A DNA stretch of 64,000 nt from Gnetum montanum (Eukaryota; Streptophyta; Gnetopsida; Gnetales; Gnetaceae), in contig MNCI01002989.1 of assembly GCA_015680685.1 (NCBI GenBank), positions 1 to 64,000 of the forward strand, written 5' to 3'. How positions within the stretch are numbered: position 1 is the stretch's first letter; the number at the start of each line of letters is the position of its first letter. The notes beneath the pieces are model-generated. The model was not told where the DNA came from, made no database searches, and worked only from the letters and a program-made list of their open reading frames with translations. The position numbers and the translations under genes were made by a program. Shown here one piece after another: positions 10,450 through 22,244 of the stretch.

Positions 10450-10859
10450 GTTAAGTGCCTCAGTACGACCACTTCGAGCATGTGCGTTGGTGATCCTAGC
10501 AATAACTAGCGTTTGGTAGCCACAGTTGCATCGGTTCAGAGTGTGTACGGTAAGTGGGAATGGATGCTGATGCTAGGTTAATTTAGACTTAGTTCATTAG
10601 TTAAAGTTAGTAATTAGTTTCTCTACCCTTCAACTCATTAGCATAGGAGATAAAACATAAAAAGACATAACAATCATCTACCTCGGACTTACTTAACCAT
10701 ACACCGTGACAAATACAAGTAAGTTTGGGAAGACAACGAATAATTAACCTTAAGTGTTCCATGAGGCGTGTAGGCACTTAGTATGTGGAGTTCGACCGGA
10801 TCGTGCGTGTTACGCTCATATTCGTATAGTTGAGTGTAGGGATACCTCGCCACTCATCA
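10450..10859 (+). repeat. Inverted LTR fragment related to element A3
   Basis: Read on the minus strand it starts tgatgagtggcgaggtat and follows the A3 LTR (36535 onward): cactcaactatacgaat, cgatccggtcgaactcca and tgctcgaagtggtcgtac all have counterparts. The orientation is opposite to every other LTR of this group in the window. No primer site follows base 10859, so it is not a 5' LTR of an element to its right. Confidence 0.85.
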
Positions 10860-11159
10860 AAAGTGTTTCTCTATGCTTGAGGTGTAGCTCTTACTCTTCT
10901 TTAGTATTCAGCTCTATGATTTGAAGTTTATCATAATCTTGTACATTAATGTTTGAAGCCTTTTTAAATTTTCTTTCTTGGGAATATGCTATTTAAATTA
11001 CATTTCAAAACATATACCAATCATTGATTCGATTGAGCTACTCTACCAACACTATTAAATAACAACAAGCTTTGGAACAAATCATCTTATCTTAACTCTT
11101 AATCCATCTTCATTAATCTAGCTCTTAATTTTTTCTTAAGAGTAATTAAGATGACATGA
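10860..11159. other. No recognisable feature
   Basis: AT-rich sequence with no credible ORF. It leads into the palindrome array. Confidence 0.5.
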
Positions 11160-13040
11160 CATATAAGTAGAATCACTTCATAGAACTAATTTTTGATTTT
11201 ACTAATAAGTTCTTTCAATATTTTTATTCCACTAATGTTAATGTGGTAATTGAAACTCAAATCGTTACATGAGATTGATTCTTCTTCTAGTGTTAGTTAA
11301 ACTTTTGAAGTAGAAAATGTAACTAATTTTTGATTCTATAGAACCTTTTACTATGTGGCTCTTGATTAAGCTTAAATATCTCTTAATTCTCTTTTTTATT
11401 TATGGCCTATTCAGCTAGATTGGGATTAAGCATAGGTGTAAAGGTCTTAGGATTGAATTCCTAAATTAGAGCTCTTTCGCATTTTAATATAGCTTGGAGA
11501 ACTAATTTACAAAACCATTTTTGAATCTATGACCTTCCTCCTTTTCTTTGAGTTGATGTAGTAAAATGGATTTTTAGCTAGCTTGTAGGGTTAATTTGTA
11601 GAATTGCTTTTCGATTCTACAAGTTGTTCTTCTATTTTGAGCTTACAAGGCCATTGAGTTCTTCTTAAATTCTCAAAAATACTTTTTTTATGCTGAGTCT
11701 AGCTGAGTTTGATTAAAAATGCATTTATCCATATGTGGAATAAACCTTAGTAGGTCCCATGTCTAAGCTTTATACATTTAGTGCTGACATGACTTATAGA
11801 ACCATTTTGAAGCTCATTCACAAAACCAATTTTGGTTCTATGAACGTGTTTGATTCAAAAATTGATGTGTAGAATAATTATTGAGCTCCTTTATAGAACT
11901 AATTTTTGGTTCTACAAGTTATGTTATATTTCTTAGCTCCTTAATCTTCATTTTTCGAATATTAAAAAGTATAATAAGCATGTGCATAAATTGTATTTGT
12001 AATATCTTTTGGGCTCAATATAAAGCTCTTCTTGATTATGATGTGGCTTCTAAAACCATTTTAGCTCTTATTTGTAGAACCAAATTTTGGTTTTATGGAC
12101 CTATGCTTTGTTGGTGCTAATGTGGGAGAGTCTCTCTAGAACTTCTCTATAGAATTGATTATTGGTCCTATAAGCTCATTAACATTTTTTAAAGCTAACA
12201 TGGTAGACCCAAAAGTGAGCTTGCTCGTAGACCTAGATTTTGGTTTTAGAAACTTGCTATTCAAAAGAGATGACATGATAAAACCATTTTTCTGACTTCC
12301 TTACAGAACAAATTTTTGGTTCTATGAGCTACATTTCCTTTTATACTCTACCCTTAAATGGTGACATGGCTTGTACAATCATTTTAGCTTTTCCATGTAG
12401 AACCAACTTTTGATTTTATGAAGCTACTTTTTAACGCTGATATCACTTCTTTGTAGAACCAACTTATAGAACTGTTTCTTTAGTTCTAGAAAGCTATTCT
12501 ATATAGAAGATAATTTGAAAGAAGTGAAAATGAGCATTTAACATCTTTTAAGAGCTTCCAATGTGGTATACCTACTAACTTGTAGAAATGAATTTTTCGT
12601 TCTACGAGCTGAACTTTTTCCTCTTCATACTAGATAATAATTACACTATACAAACACTATCATTGTTTGCAGAACCATTTTGGAGCTTACTTTTAGAGTT
12701 AATGTTTGATTCTATGAACCCATACTATCTGAGAATTGACATGGTGAAACCAATCTAGAAGCTCTTTATTGAACCACTTTTTGGTTATATGTACTTCCCC
12801 CAATTCTATGGATGAAATAACCAAGAGCTGATGTGAGTTACAAAGTTATATCAGGGCTCACTTATAGAACCAATTCATAGAACCATTTTTTGATTCTATA
12901 AATCTCTTCTAATTCTACAAAATAACATGTGATATGAAGTCAAGTAAGCCTTTAGCTATAAAGTTGAATTTACTTCATAATTCCAATCAAGCTAATGTGA
13001 TTTATAAAACTAATTTGTAGAACTAAATTTTTGGTTCTAC
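11160..13040. repeat. Degenerate array of gaacca...tggttc mini-palindromes
   Basis: About 15 copies of a short palindrome, consensus tagaaccaatttttggttct, occur at irregular spacings of about 75-170 bp (for example near 11896, 12068, 12313, 12765, 12870 and 13023). Each is often preceded by a half-site aaccatttt and an agct block and followed by atgagctc. The wider unit looks like a diverged tandem repeat of roughly 100 bp. No ORF and no CRISPR-like constant repeat length is present. Confidence 0.75.
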
Positions 13041-13859
13041 AAACATGTTCTAACTTCACAAGCTAAACTCATTCTTCCAATTATTTAGATAAAATATTTG
13101 GACTTATAATGATCCTAAAACTAATCCTTTTAGTTTGTGAATTAATCTCAATTAATTGAAAACCTAGATAATAAACTAAGAGAGAGTAATATTTTAGGTT
13201 AGATTATGTCCTTCTAATATCTTCTCTTGGAACTAATAAAAACTGCATTAGATTGGGGTATTCAAATTTGGATTGAACCCTTGGCTCTTCATATCTAAAC
13301 CTCAACATTATATTTTGGTATTCTTCCAATTTCATATTCTCATTATTGTAATTAATACCTAAAAGGACAAGTTATTATTAATACTTGAAAGGATGTGTTG
13401 TAATAATTGACATGTCTCTTGAGGTAAGCTTTGGAGGTTTGACCTAAGGTATTTATACCTCGACATTAGAGGTCATCTTAGCATGGAGTTGTAGAGTTGA
13501 TAAAGGTAAGTAACAAGTTTCAAGTGAAGTGGGATAAGAAGAGGGTTGGCCATTTGTTTTGGTTGATTACAAGAATAATCATGGTTGTAGTGCTAAATAG
13601 GCTTTAAGGGATAGATGTCAAAGGAGGATAACGCCAAGAAGCACCCAAAGCATGACCTAGATACATTATTCCATATCAATAAAGCATTCTTTTCTTTTTT
13701 TTCTTCTACATTTATCCTATTATTTTTTATGCATATTATCAAATGTTAAGCATAATTGATGTTTTCCATCTTATTTTCCTTACGTATAATGTCAAATATA
13801 ACATATAAATGATATCTAGAAATGGGATGTCATAATGGGAGAGACCAAAGAAAATGTTA
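13041..13859. other. No recognisable gene; AT-rich, probably decayed CH 5' sequence
   Basis: Frames are closed and no LTR end was found. The chromovirus-like remnant begins to be recognisable only at about 13860. Confidence 0.4.
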
Positions 13860-14645
13860 GTTCTAAGGGTAGTTTCTAAAGCAGGTTTGGTAACTAATCC
13901 TTGTCCTAGATCCTACAATATGCATTAGTTTTCTAGAGATATCTCCTAAGAGGTGAAGGAATAGTGTACTTTGAAATTTAAAATTGGAAGTTTTCATGAT
14001 ATTGTGAAATGTGATGTACTTCCAATTGATTGTGCTAATGTAATTCTTGAAAAAAATTAGAATTTTGATAATAGTTCTTAGTTTGATGAAGCAAGAAATC
14101 TATGGAGTGTAGCTAGACTTGATGAAATCCATAAGTTAATTCCCATGAAAGCTAAACAAGTGAGGTAGTACATCTCACTTAATGCATCCTTAATCCTTCT
14201 AGGAGAGAGAGAATATATTAAGGAATATGATGAAACTAGTTTTGATTTTATTTTTGTATTAATAGTTACTTGTAATTGTGATAATGTGTAAGTTAAACTT
14301 CCTATAGGTGTGCTAGGCTTGAAGGATTAATTTCCCAAGGTATTCAAGGAGGAATTAGATGGATTTCCACCATGAGAAATGTATACTATTAATTTTATTT
14401 CATTCCTAGTGCTATCATTCCAAATTAGAGAGCACATTAGATGATACCAAATTAGTGAACATAATTACAAAGGAAAGTAGAGGAGTTACTTGCAAATGGC
14501 TTTGGTAGGGAATTCATTTTACCTTGTGTAGTTCTAGTAGTTCTTGTGCCAAAGAAGGACAATGATGAATGGAGGATGCGCATTGATCTAAGGATAGTGA
14601 ATAGCATAATAGTCAGGTAAAGTCTTTTTATTCCAAGAGTAAATG
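13860..14645 (+). pseudogene. Chromovirus-like element CH, first part: post-protease linker and N-terminal half of RT
   Basis: Plus-strand translation shows a decayed protease-proximal block (CDVLPIDCANVIL), then VEELLANGFGREF, VLVPKKD, EWRMRIDLR and a final PRVN. This is the order of gypsy RT motifs 1-2. Stops interrupt it repeatedly. It ends exactly where the T1 LTR starts, and the rest of RT resumes at 47695 in the same frame after a shared AAATG. The 5' part (LTR, gag) is not visible. Confidence 0.8.
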
Positions 14646-17493
14646 TGGTGGCAATTGTTTGGGATAGCCAAAGTTGGGGGCCTCCAGGTCTCATGACCTT
14701 GGGCATCATAGGATCGAAGGTGTTCTTCAAATAAGGTTTAGGTGCTTACTAGTTTTTGGTAACACCAAGGTCCAAATACCTCCAAATAAAATTAATATTT
14801 ATGAAATGTACTAAATGTGAGTATGTTTTTTGATGTTGCATATGTTGAAATAGTTTTATTATGTATTAAATTGTAATTGGCTATCATAAAGTTTTGGCTA
14901 ACTTTGTCAAATACTGTGAGTTCTTAAAGGTTCCTATTTTGTTCAATCACTTAGTCTATATGGTCCCTATAGCACGATACTTGTAACAAATAAAATTTTA
15001 CAAAACCATTTGAGCACAGTTTTGCAAATCTACTCTTAATTTCCCCTAGAGAGAAAGTTCCACAAGAAAATTAGAAATAGAGTGAGATTCAATGGACTTA
15101 GAAAGAGAATGAAAAGAAAAGCAGAATTGCATGAAATCTCAAATATTTAAGCAAGATAAATTAACATGAGGAAACACTTTCCAATAAAGCTATTCCTAAT
15201 TCAATAACTACAAATTTCCAAACTTCTTGAGCTCAACAAACAGTTTCATAAAGATAATCTTATTTTACTACCAAAAATTGTTGTGTAAATGATAAAGTAC
15301 GAATCTATATTTTGGCTAGTTAATAGTTGTCAAAGATTGCATTCAATAGAGCTTTCAAACATTTGACAATTTTAGGATTGAAATATTAAGACAATACACT
15401 TTAAAACAATTAAGCTATTTCAGTCATCTCAAAATACCAAAGATTTTTCTAGATCCTCTATGCTCAAAATAGGCAATTTTGTTAAGACATTACTATTAAA
15501 TTGCTCTTGAGGTTTTTCAACAACATAAGCTCTTCTATGGAAAATCTTAATAGAAGTCTAATATTATGCAAAAATAGAGCTATGAAGGAAACCTAGAGAA
15601 AATCCAAAAATTAAATGCCAAGCATGATACTACCTAAACCATTAGCTAAGCAACTAAAACAAAATGGGAAAGAATGAACTCACAAGATTAAAAAAAATAA
15701 GTTGAATTGATTTCTTTAGTAATCCATCTTATAAGTAATCTTCAATTGTCTTTTCCAAATTCTCCCAATCCCCCCATTTTAACCCTACCCTTGAAGCACT
15801 TTTATAGTGGCTTTGGGTAGTTACAATAATAATGAAAAGTTGAGGGTATTACAAATATCTAGGGAGATTAATTGATAACCATTCTAGAAGTTATAACTTC
15901 CATAGGAAGTTATTAGAAATTTAAGCTATGATGGCCAAGTTTTTTCTTGGTGATGGAAAACTAAAAAAATATCATGAAGTTCTTAATTATAATCATCATA
16001 GGAAGTTATAATTTCCATAGGAATAAACAGAGCCATAGCCAAATGTCTTCTTCATATGAAAGTTGTACAAATATCCTATAAATTCTTATTCTCCATTTTT
16101 AATTTGAAATGATTGAATTTTTATTTAAGTGGAACCATTTTAATTTGAAATGATTGAATTTCTATTTAAGTGGAACCATGTAAAGATATGATTGGTTGAT
16201 CAAAGGAGATCTTATATCCTTATATCAAGTATTTAGGTATGTGTATGTATTCCACAATAATAACAATTGCTAGTTTAGGCAATGAACTCATAGTTTGCAG
16301 CAACACACAATTTCCATGTTTTGTTGATAAGCTCTACTAAGGTCATTACTAGACACATCAACAAGTATGACATAGGCATCACCAACGACACTTTAAAAAA
16401 TTTACTTTGCAGCAATGTAGGATTAAGTTGCCCAAATCCTTGCACATGTAGGCCTCTTGCCATATGTTGTCTTTTCTACCTGCAAATGCCACGGCTAAGG
16501 CTATTATAATTAAATCATAATCAAAACTCATTTCTAGTGACATTCTAGAACTAGATAGCATCAAGATGGAAACAAAAATGGCATCTGTGGGAATAATGGC
16601 AACCATAATGGAGGTAGAGAAACATGCACAAGAACAAGCAGCTAAAGCAATTCTAAACAATGGAGCTCCCATGTTTTCTTGCAACTTTACTTGCTGATGG
16701 AGCAACGATTGATAACACTACCATTTGAAATGATTCTTTTTCTTGCTTGTTTAGTTGCAGGTTCATCAAATAGTTTTCCAAGGACACCCATCACTCATCT
16801 TTATTTCATTTATTTTTAACAGCGAGGTAGTCAAAAGCTCTAAGGTCTATCCAAGTTAATCCTCCTCTTGCGTATTTTAGCTCTAAGAAATGGAAACTGA
16901 AATAAAGCAACTACAAAGTCTTGAGAAATTATGAATAGATGGATCTCAAGAGGAGTATCTCCTTGCTCAAACAAACAATAACACCTCAGTACTATCAAAT
17001 CTTTGGAAAAAATGAAAAGGTTGTATTCACTTTCATTTCTTTGTGTATGTTCATTTATTATTAAGTAATTTTTTGGCATTGGAGGTGCACTTGTGGCAAA
17101 TGAAGAAATCATTGTAGAATAGAGAATTGAGAATTAAGGAATAGGATTGTGAGGGATTTAATTCTTAATTTTGTCACATCTTTGTAATGATCTAATACAA
17201 CAACATTGAGGCCACACTGAACGTGGTACTGGTGATGTTGTGAGTGGTAATGGTAGTGATCGGCATGTGGGTGGTGGCATTAAGCCAGCGTCCTTTTTTA
17301 ATTAGTTTTAAAAAACTTCTAAAATTGTAATGGTATTCTTGTGGTACCCCTTGATGTTTTTTCTTAGAATTTGAATTATAGAATCATTGATATCTAGACT
17401 ATCCATCCTTATTCGAAATATATATTTTTGAATTAAATATGTCCACCCAAATATACTGGGTTTGCTCCATAATATGGCCAAAATGTGCCAACA
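14646..17493 (-). repeat. T1 3' LTR (about 2.85 kb)
   Basis: Matches 44742-47694 over its length, for example ggtctcatgaccttgggcatc, gagaaagttccacaagaaaa and gataagctctac. It lacks about 150 bp present near 47495-47660 in the other copy. ORF-like stretches inside are chance frames. Confidence 0.85.
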
Positions 17494-17512
17494 TTTCATT
17501 CCCCTTCCTTAA
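17494..17512 (-). other. T1 polypurine tract
   Basis: The minus strand reads AAGGAAGGGGAATGAAA immediately before the LTR (TGTTGG). This fixes the coding direction of T1 as minus. Confidence 0.8.
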
Positions 17513-18219
17513 ATTTCCTTTGAGATACATGATGTTTAAGATTATTTATCAACTAAATCATCATCAAATAGGACTTCATTAAACATTTTTACAAAAATTC
17601 AAATCTTTTTTGAGGAAAACCTCCATCAAACTTAAGGTTTGATAAGAAAAAACCTCATTCTTAATAAAAATTAAGGAATTGTACAAACAACTCTTTACAC
17701 AAACTATTTTGTAGATGGTAAGAGAATAATTAGGATAACTCTTTTAGGAATTCTCACATTGAGAGTCCTTTCATATGTTATCTCAGTTGTGATGAATGCT
17801 CTTCTTTCCTCTTCTTGCCTAGTGGAAACCTCATTTTAGTCTTCACTTTTATCTTCAACAACTGTCTTTGTTTCTTTTTTATCCCACTATGTAATTGTTG
17901 AACTTTGGGATTCTTCCCAATTAGTTTCTTTGATGGATTGAGACATAAAAGCCTCTCCCTAAGAATCATCTTTCTTAGACTCTCCTTGATATTTAGTTTA
18001 GGTGGTGCATTCATGAAAGTTGCCCTAAACATTGTAATGTAGAAAAAGTCCACTAGTGAGAAATCTAAACTCATCTAAAAGCCAAAGTAAGAAAGGACTT
18101 TCACTAAATGCTCCATGATTGTTGCTTTACAATAAGTTCTTAAGACATGCTCTAGACAACATCTTGTAACATATGGGATAAAAGGCTTTTTTATTGCTTT
18201 ATCTTCAAGAACCATCTTT
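17513..18219 (-). other. T1 region between integrase and 3' LTR, with a weak 98-codon ORF
   Basis: Minus-strand ORF 18074-17778 starts MSLDFSLVDFFYI and is Lys/Arg-rich toward the C-terminus (SGIKKKQRQLLKIKVKTK). I do not recognise it. It is downstream of integrase once A2 is removed, where some Tat elements carry extra ORFs, but it may be a chance frame. Confidence 0.35.
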
Positions 18220-18224
18220 CTACT

Positions 18225-19139
18225 TGATGAGCAGCAAGGTACCCCCACATCCAACCATACAAATCACAAGCATTCATGTGTGATTTGGTCAAATTCTGTA
18301 AACTTTATAGTTTTTGGTGCACTAGTCTTATAGAAAGTGAATCTTTGCCTTAAGATCAATCATTGTCTTCCCAATTACACTTGTAATGTACATTGGTATG
18401 GTTAAGTGTAATTGAGGCATTTGATTTTTTATCATTTTATATTTTATGGTTTGGTGTTTAAAGGGAGATAAAAGTAATTGGATTAACTAATTTAAATTAA
18501 CTAATTAACTAGTGTCCAACTAGTTCTAACATAAGCATCCAAACCCACTTTCCATAGACATCTTGAACCCACATATCCACTACTGGGCTACCAAGCACTA
18601 CACTATTGTGTGTACCAAGCAACAACATTGCTAGTATTACCAAGCGAATATGCATTATGCTTGAAGTGGTCATACTTTTGTGTTTAATCTATCTTGCTTA
18701 TCTTACTTAATTATTGGAAATAATTTAATAAATAATTAAAAATATTTAATAAATAATTGAAAACATTAAATGCATAAATGAAATATTTAATCTATCCAAA
18801 GTGCTGCAAGGCTATCAAAAAGCTCATCTTTATTGCCACACACACTGTCATGCTTAAGTACAATAATGCTTAAATAAAGATCCATACACTCAATGATTCT
18901 TGTTGCAGGCACTTGAGGAAAATATTCTAACTCTCAAATGAATAAACTACAAGAGCTTTGCTACTACTAAAATCTCGATGCCATAAATGTGACTAGTAGG
19001 CACATATTTATAGGTTAAAAGTAGATACTATGTCGATGGGGCCTCGTTGATGCATGATACGATGCATCAATGGGGCCTTGTCGATGATGGCTAGTCAACA
19101 AGGCCTCGTTGGCATAGTTAACAAAACTAAGACTCATCA
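18225..19139 (-). repeat. A2 3' LTR
   Basis: Homologous to 30499-31464. It contains a perfect 9-bp palindrome, ttgatgcat...atgcatcaa (19047-19070), close to the U3 tip. Confidence 0.9.
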
Positions 19140-19380
19140 TACTCTCATGACTAAATGAAAACTTGTCCTTGAGTTCTTTTACAAAATTGTGAAGGTATGG
19201 GATTATTGATTGACCTTTCACAAACAAAATAGACTAACTTGACAAAAATGGAGTGCCTAAGTGTACGGATTAACACATTACAAAAATGGCAATGTACATG
19301 ACACAAAATTGAACCCCATGACATGACTCTTTAAAATTGGACAACATGTTCCTTGATGATGTGAAGTTTGGTGGAGAAGA

Positions 19381-22244
19381 TCAAACAGTCTCAGGTGGAG
19401 GTGGCTCTTGAGGTTTTGAGGGACCTTCACTGGCTTCATGCACATGCGATAGTTGAGGCAACTACGATTGTCCTGCTACTACTACAAATTTTGGTAGGAG
19501 GCAAAAAGCATCTAGCAATGCTTTCATTTTCTCCTCCTTACTTCTAGGATCATGCACCATCCCTGTGGCTTTGCTAATGTGGATTGGAACCAGCACATCC
19601 TAGGGACATAGAATTGCTAGAAATAGCTCCTTTGCAATGATAAACCAAGAAATGAAATGTTTACATTTAATGTCCAATGCTCTGATTGTATCCTTTAGCT
19701 CCTGGTAATCATTCAACCTTTTGGCTAGGTCCTCAGCAATTGATCATTGATTTGTGAATCATGCTATGAGAACTTCGAGTTCAGTGTTTGTAGTCTCAAG
19801 CTTCTACTTGGTGTCTTTATGGTGCTTGAACTCTACCTCATATAGAAAATATAAGATAGTCAATTATTTCTCTAACTCTAACCATAGCTATCTAGTAGTC
19901 AGCATAGCCAGGTTCACATAGCAAAGATTCGCCAACTCCATGTATTTTGTCATTTCTTCTATCTGCAACTTCTTTTGGCCAATCTCCACTTTGTTGTAGG
20001 CATTAATCCCATAAACAATGGGCTGCCAAACTTCTTTTCCTTGTTCAAGTTGCTGGAGAGCTTCATTTATTTTTACCTTCATCATTTGGATGTGCTTTTT
20101 GTTTACTTCCTTCTACAGGCCAACTTGGTCTCTATAGTGATTTTTGACTCTTTCAAACTTCAAGGTTTCATTTTTCCATGTGATGATTTTGATAGCAGAT
20201 TTTTGGTGCAAGGCACAAACTTCCTTCATTGATAAATTCCCATTCTGTATGGTCAATTTCCTTAATTTCATAATCACCCTAGCTAGTTACTCCTACTATT
20301 GATAAATAAATTCTTGCATTTGTTCCTTTTGGGCATTAACATTATGTAGGTGATGATTCTGTGCTGTCAAAGCCTCATTCTCCTAGTGCATCTGAGCCAA
20401 GTCCTTCTGAATTGAATAGGTCTTTACCTCTACTATGGACTAGTTGAAGATGGCCATTATTGCCTCCTCCTTAGCCTTCCTGAATCATTCTTAATGCTAG
20501 TCAAAAGCTTCATCCCTAGTTATTGTTGGGTTGAGGAGTGTAGGATCAACAAAGCAAGCATGTAATTTGGCAACCTCCATGGCCATGCGTTGATTCTGTG
20601 CTTGAGACATTTCAAGTTGCCCCTCTAGAATGATGCATTTGCCCCTTGCGTCCAACAACTTCAACTAGGTTGCGATGATGTTTTCTGAAAAATCAAAGAT
20701 ATCAAGAATTAGTTGCCTAATCCCTACTAATCAATTTAGTAATTCTTCATGTTGGGCTACATTTAGTTTCCTATTGACCATGCCTACAAACATCTACACA
20801 TCTCAAAGTATAGATAATGTATGGTATAGATGTCGTAGGTGCATTGAGTGCTTCGACAACATGATTAACAACTACTTTAGCCACTATCTCTTACCCTTGG
20901 TGCTGCATCACCATGACAATGGCTCCTTCACCTTCCTCCAAATATACTAAGAAGGTGGTGGTATTCCCAAAGATTTCTAGGAACAAATGGTGTTGAGATA
21001 ATGACATCGTTACCTCTTGAGCATTGGGATCAAACCTCGTGGGCAACTGCATTTTTTGGACAAAGAAAATTGATCCACCCCTCTCCATCTAGCCAATTAT
21101 TCAAGTCACCTCATTAAGGTGACTCATTACTAGTCTATACATAGATGGATTCATACTACTCGTCCCTGCCCATTGCTCTTGCTCATGTAAGAGATTCTCT
21201 CAGATTTCATGCAAGTGCTCAATGGCTGTGTGGGCCCTTGACATTGTTTCTTGAGTAGGTGGTGGAGGTGCACGCTGCTCCTCTAATTGAGTTGTTGTTG
21301 GCATCCTTTTTTTATATAATTTTGGATCATGAGGCCAAAGGAGCATGCTTGATTGTGTCATTGGCATAGTAGATGATTCCTACCCTTTTGCAAAGTTTTT
21401 GAATGAGGCACGGAAAGGGTAGGGTTTTCCTTTCACATTCTTTTTCTTTGAAACACTTTTCAATCTCCAAGTAGATGAGTTATGGAATATTTATGAGAAA
21501 TATCCTACTTAGAATGATGCATGCTTGGGTGAAGAATGTGGTCACCTTACTAGGCCTTACTGTTGGATTGAGGTGATAGGCTGCAATTTTGAAATAGATG
21601 CAGTTTGTTGGTGTGAACATGTTGTACTCCTTATGGTTGACCCCATAGCATCACTGAGTCCACTCCTTTTTAGCCTCAGGATCACATTTCATTGATAGCT
21701 CCACCAATTGTGTCCTAATGTTAGGTAACCCCAATGCCTGTGCAATAGCTTCAGTCGAGTAGGACACTTGAATATCCTTGATCATTACTATGGGCCCTAG
21801 CCTTCTATTGTTCTAGAAGAGATGTGTCTCTCTCATGTACCATTCCCCATTGGATGTGATGATTGGCCACATGGGAGAGGTTTGCAGTTGTGTTTTGACA
21901 TATGATAGAGATTTCTCTAGAGATGGCCCGAAGTTTATTTCTTGAAGAATTAATCATTGAATTTCTCAGGACCTGATGATGTCAAGGCAACCTTGAGTCA
22001 AAGTGACTTTAAGCCTTGACGTGGGTCATGGCACTTCTCCTCATTATGATTGTTCTATGGGCACTTCTTCTTCTAGAATCTATCAAATAGATTCTACTTT
22101 GGACTCCTCATGAAGAGGTCCCATTGCATGGGTTGCCTCTAGTGGTTCTTGGGCTTGTTCTTATTAGCCCCTTCTAGCTTTGGGTCATTTCTCACTTGGC
22201 TAAGAAGGTTCTCCTTTCTACAGGCACTTCGATCTTGGTGCCAT
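19381..22244 (-). pseudogene. A2 accessory ORF: coiled-coil protein downstream of integrase, decayed
   Basis: About 955 codons from ATG 22244 (MAPRSK) to TGA 19381 (QEPPPPETV stop), with many internal stops. The blocks parallel A1 and A4: YRLVMSHLNEV near 21110, then FLEIFGNTTTFLVYLEEGEG (about 20990), then a long helix-rich region down to about 19690 with YMELANLCYVNLAML (19930), like A1 YMALANLRYANLAML. The length equals that of A1. No enzyme motif or clear membrane segment is seen. It lies between integrase and the 3' LTR in sense orientation, so its expression would need a subgenomic transcript. Function unknown. Confidence 0.65.

Noticed and set aside
11160-13040. CRISPR-like array
   Set aside because: Repeat length and spacing vary, the repeats are diverged, and the context is plant retroelements.
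16379-16705. A 108-codon minus-strand frame in the T1 LTR, with a partial counterpart at 46458-46700
   Set aside because: The frame is not preserved between the two LTR copies, and there is no match to a known family. Treated as a chance frame.
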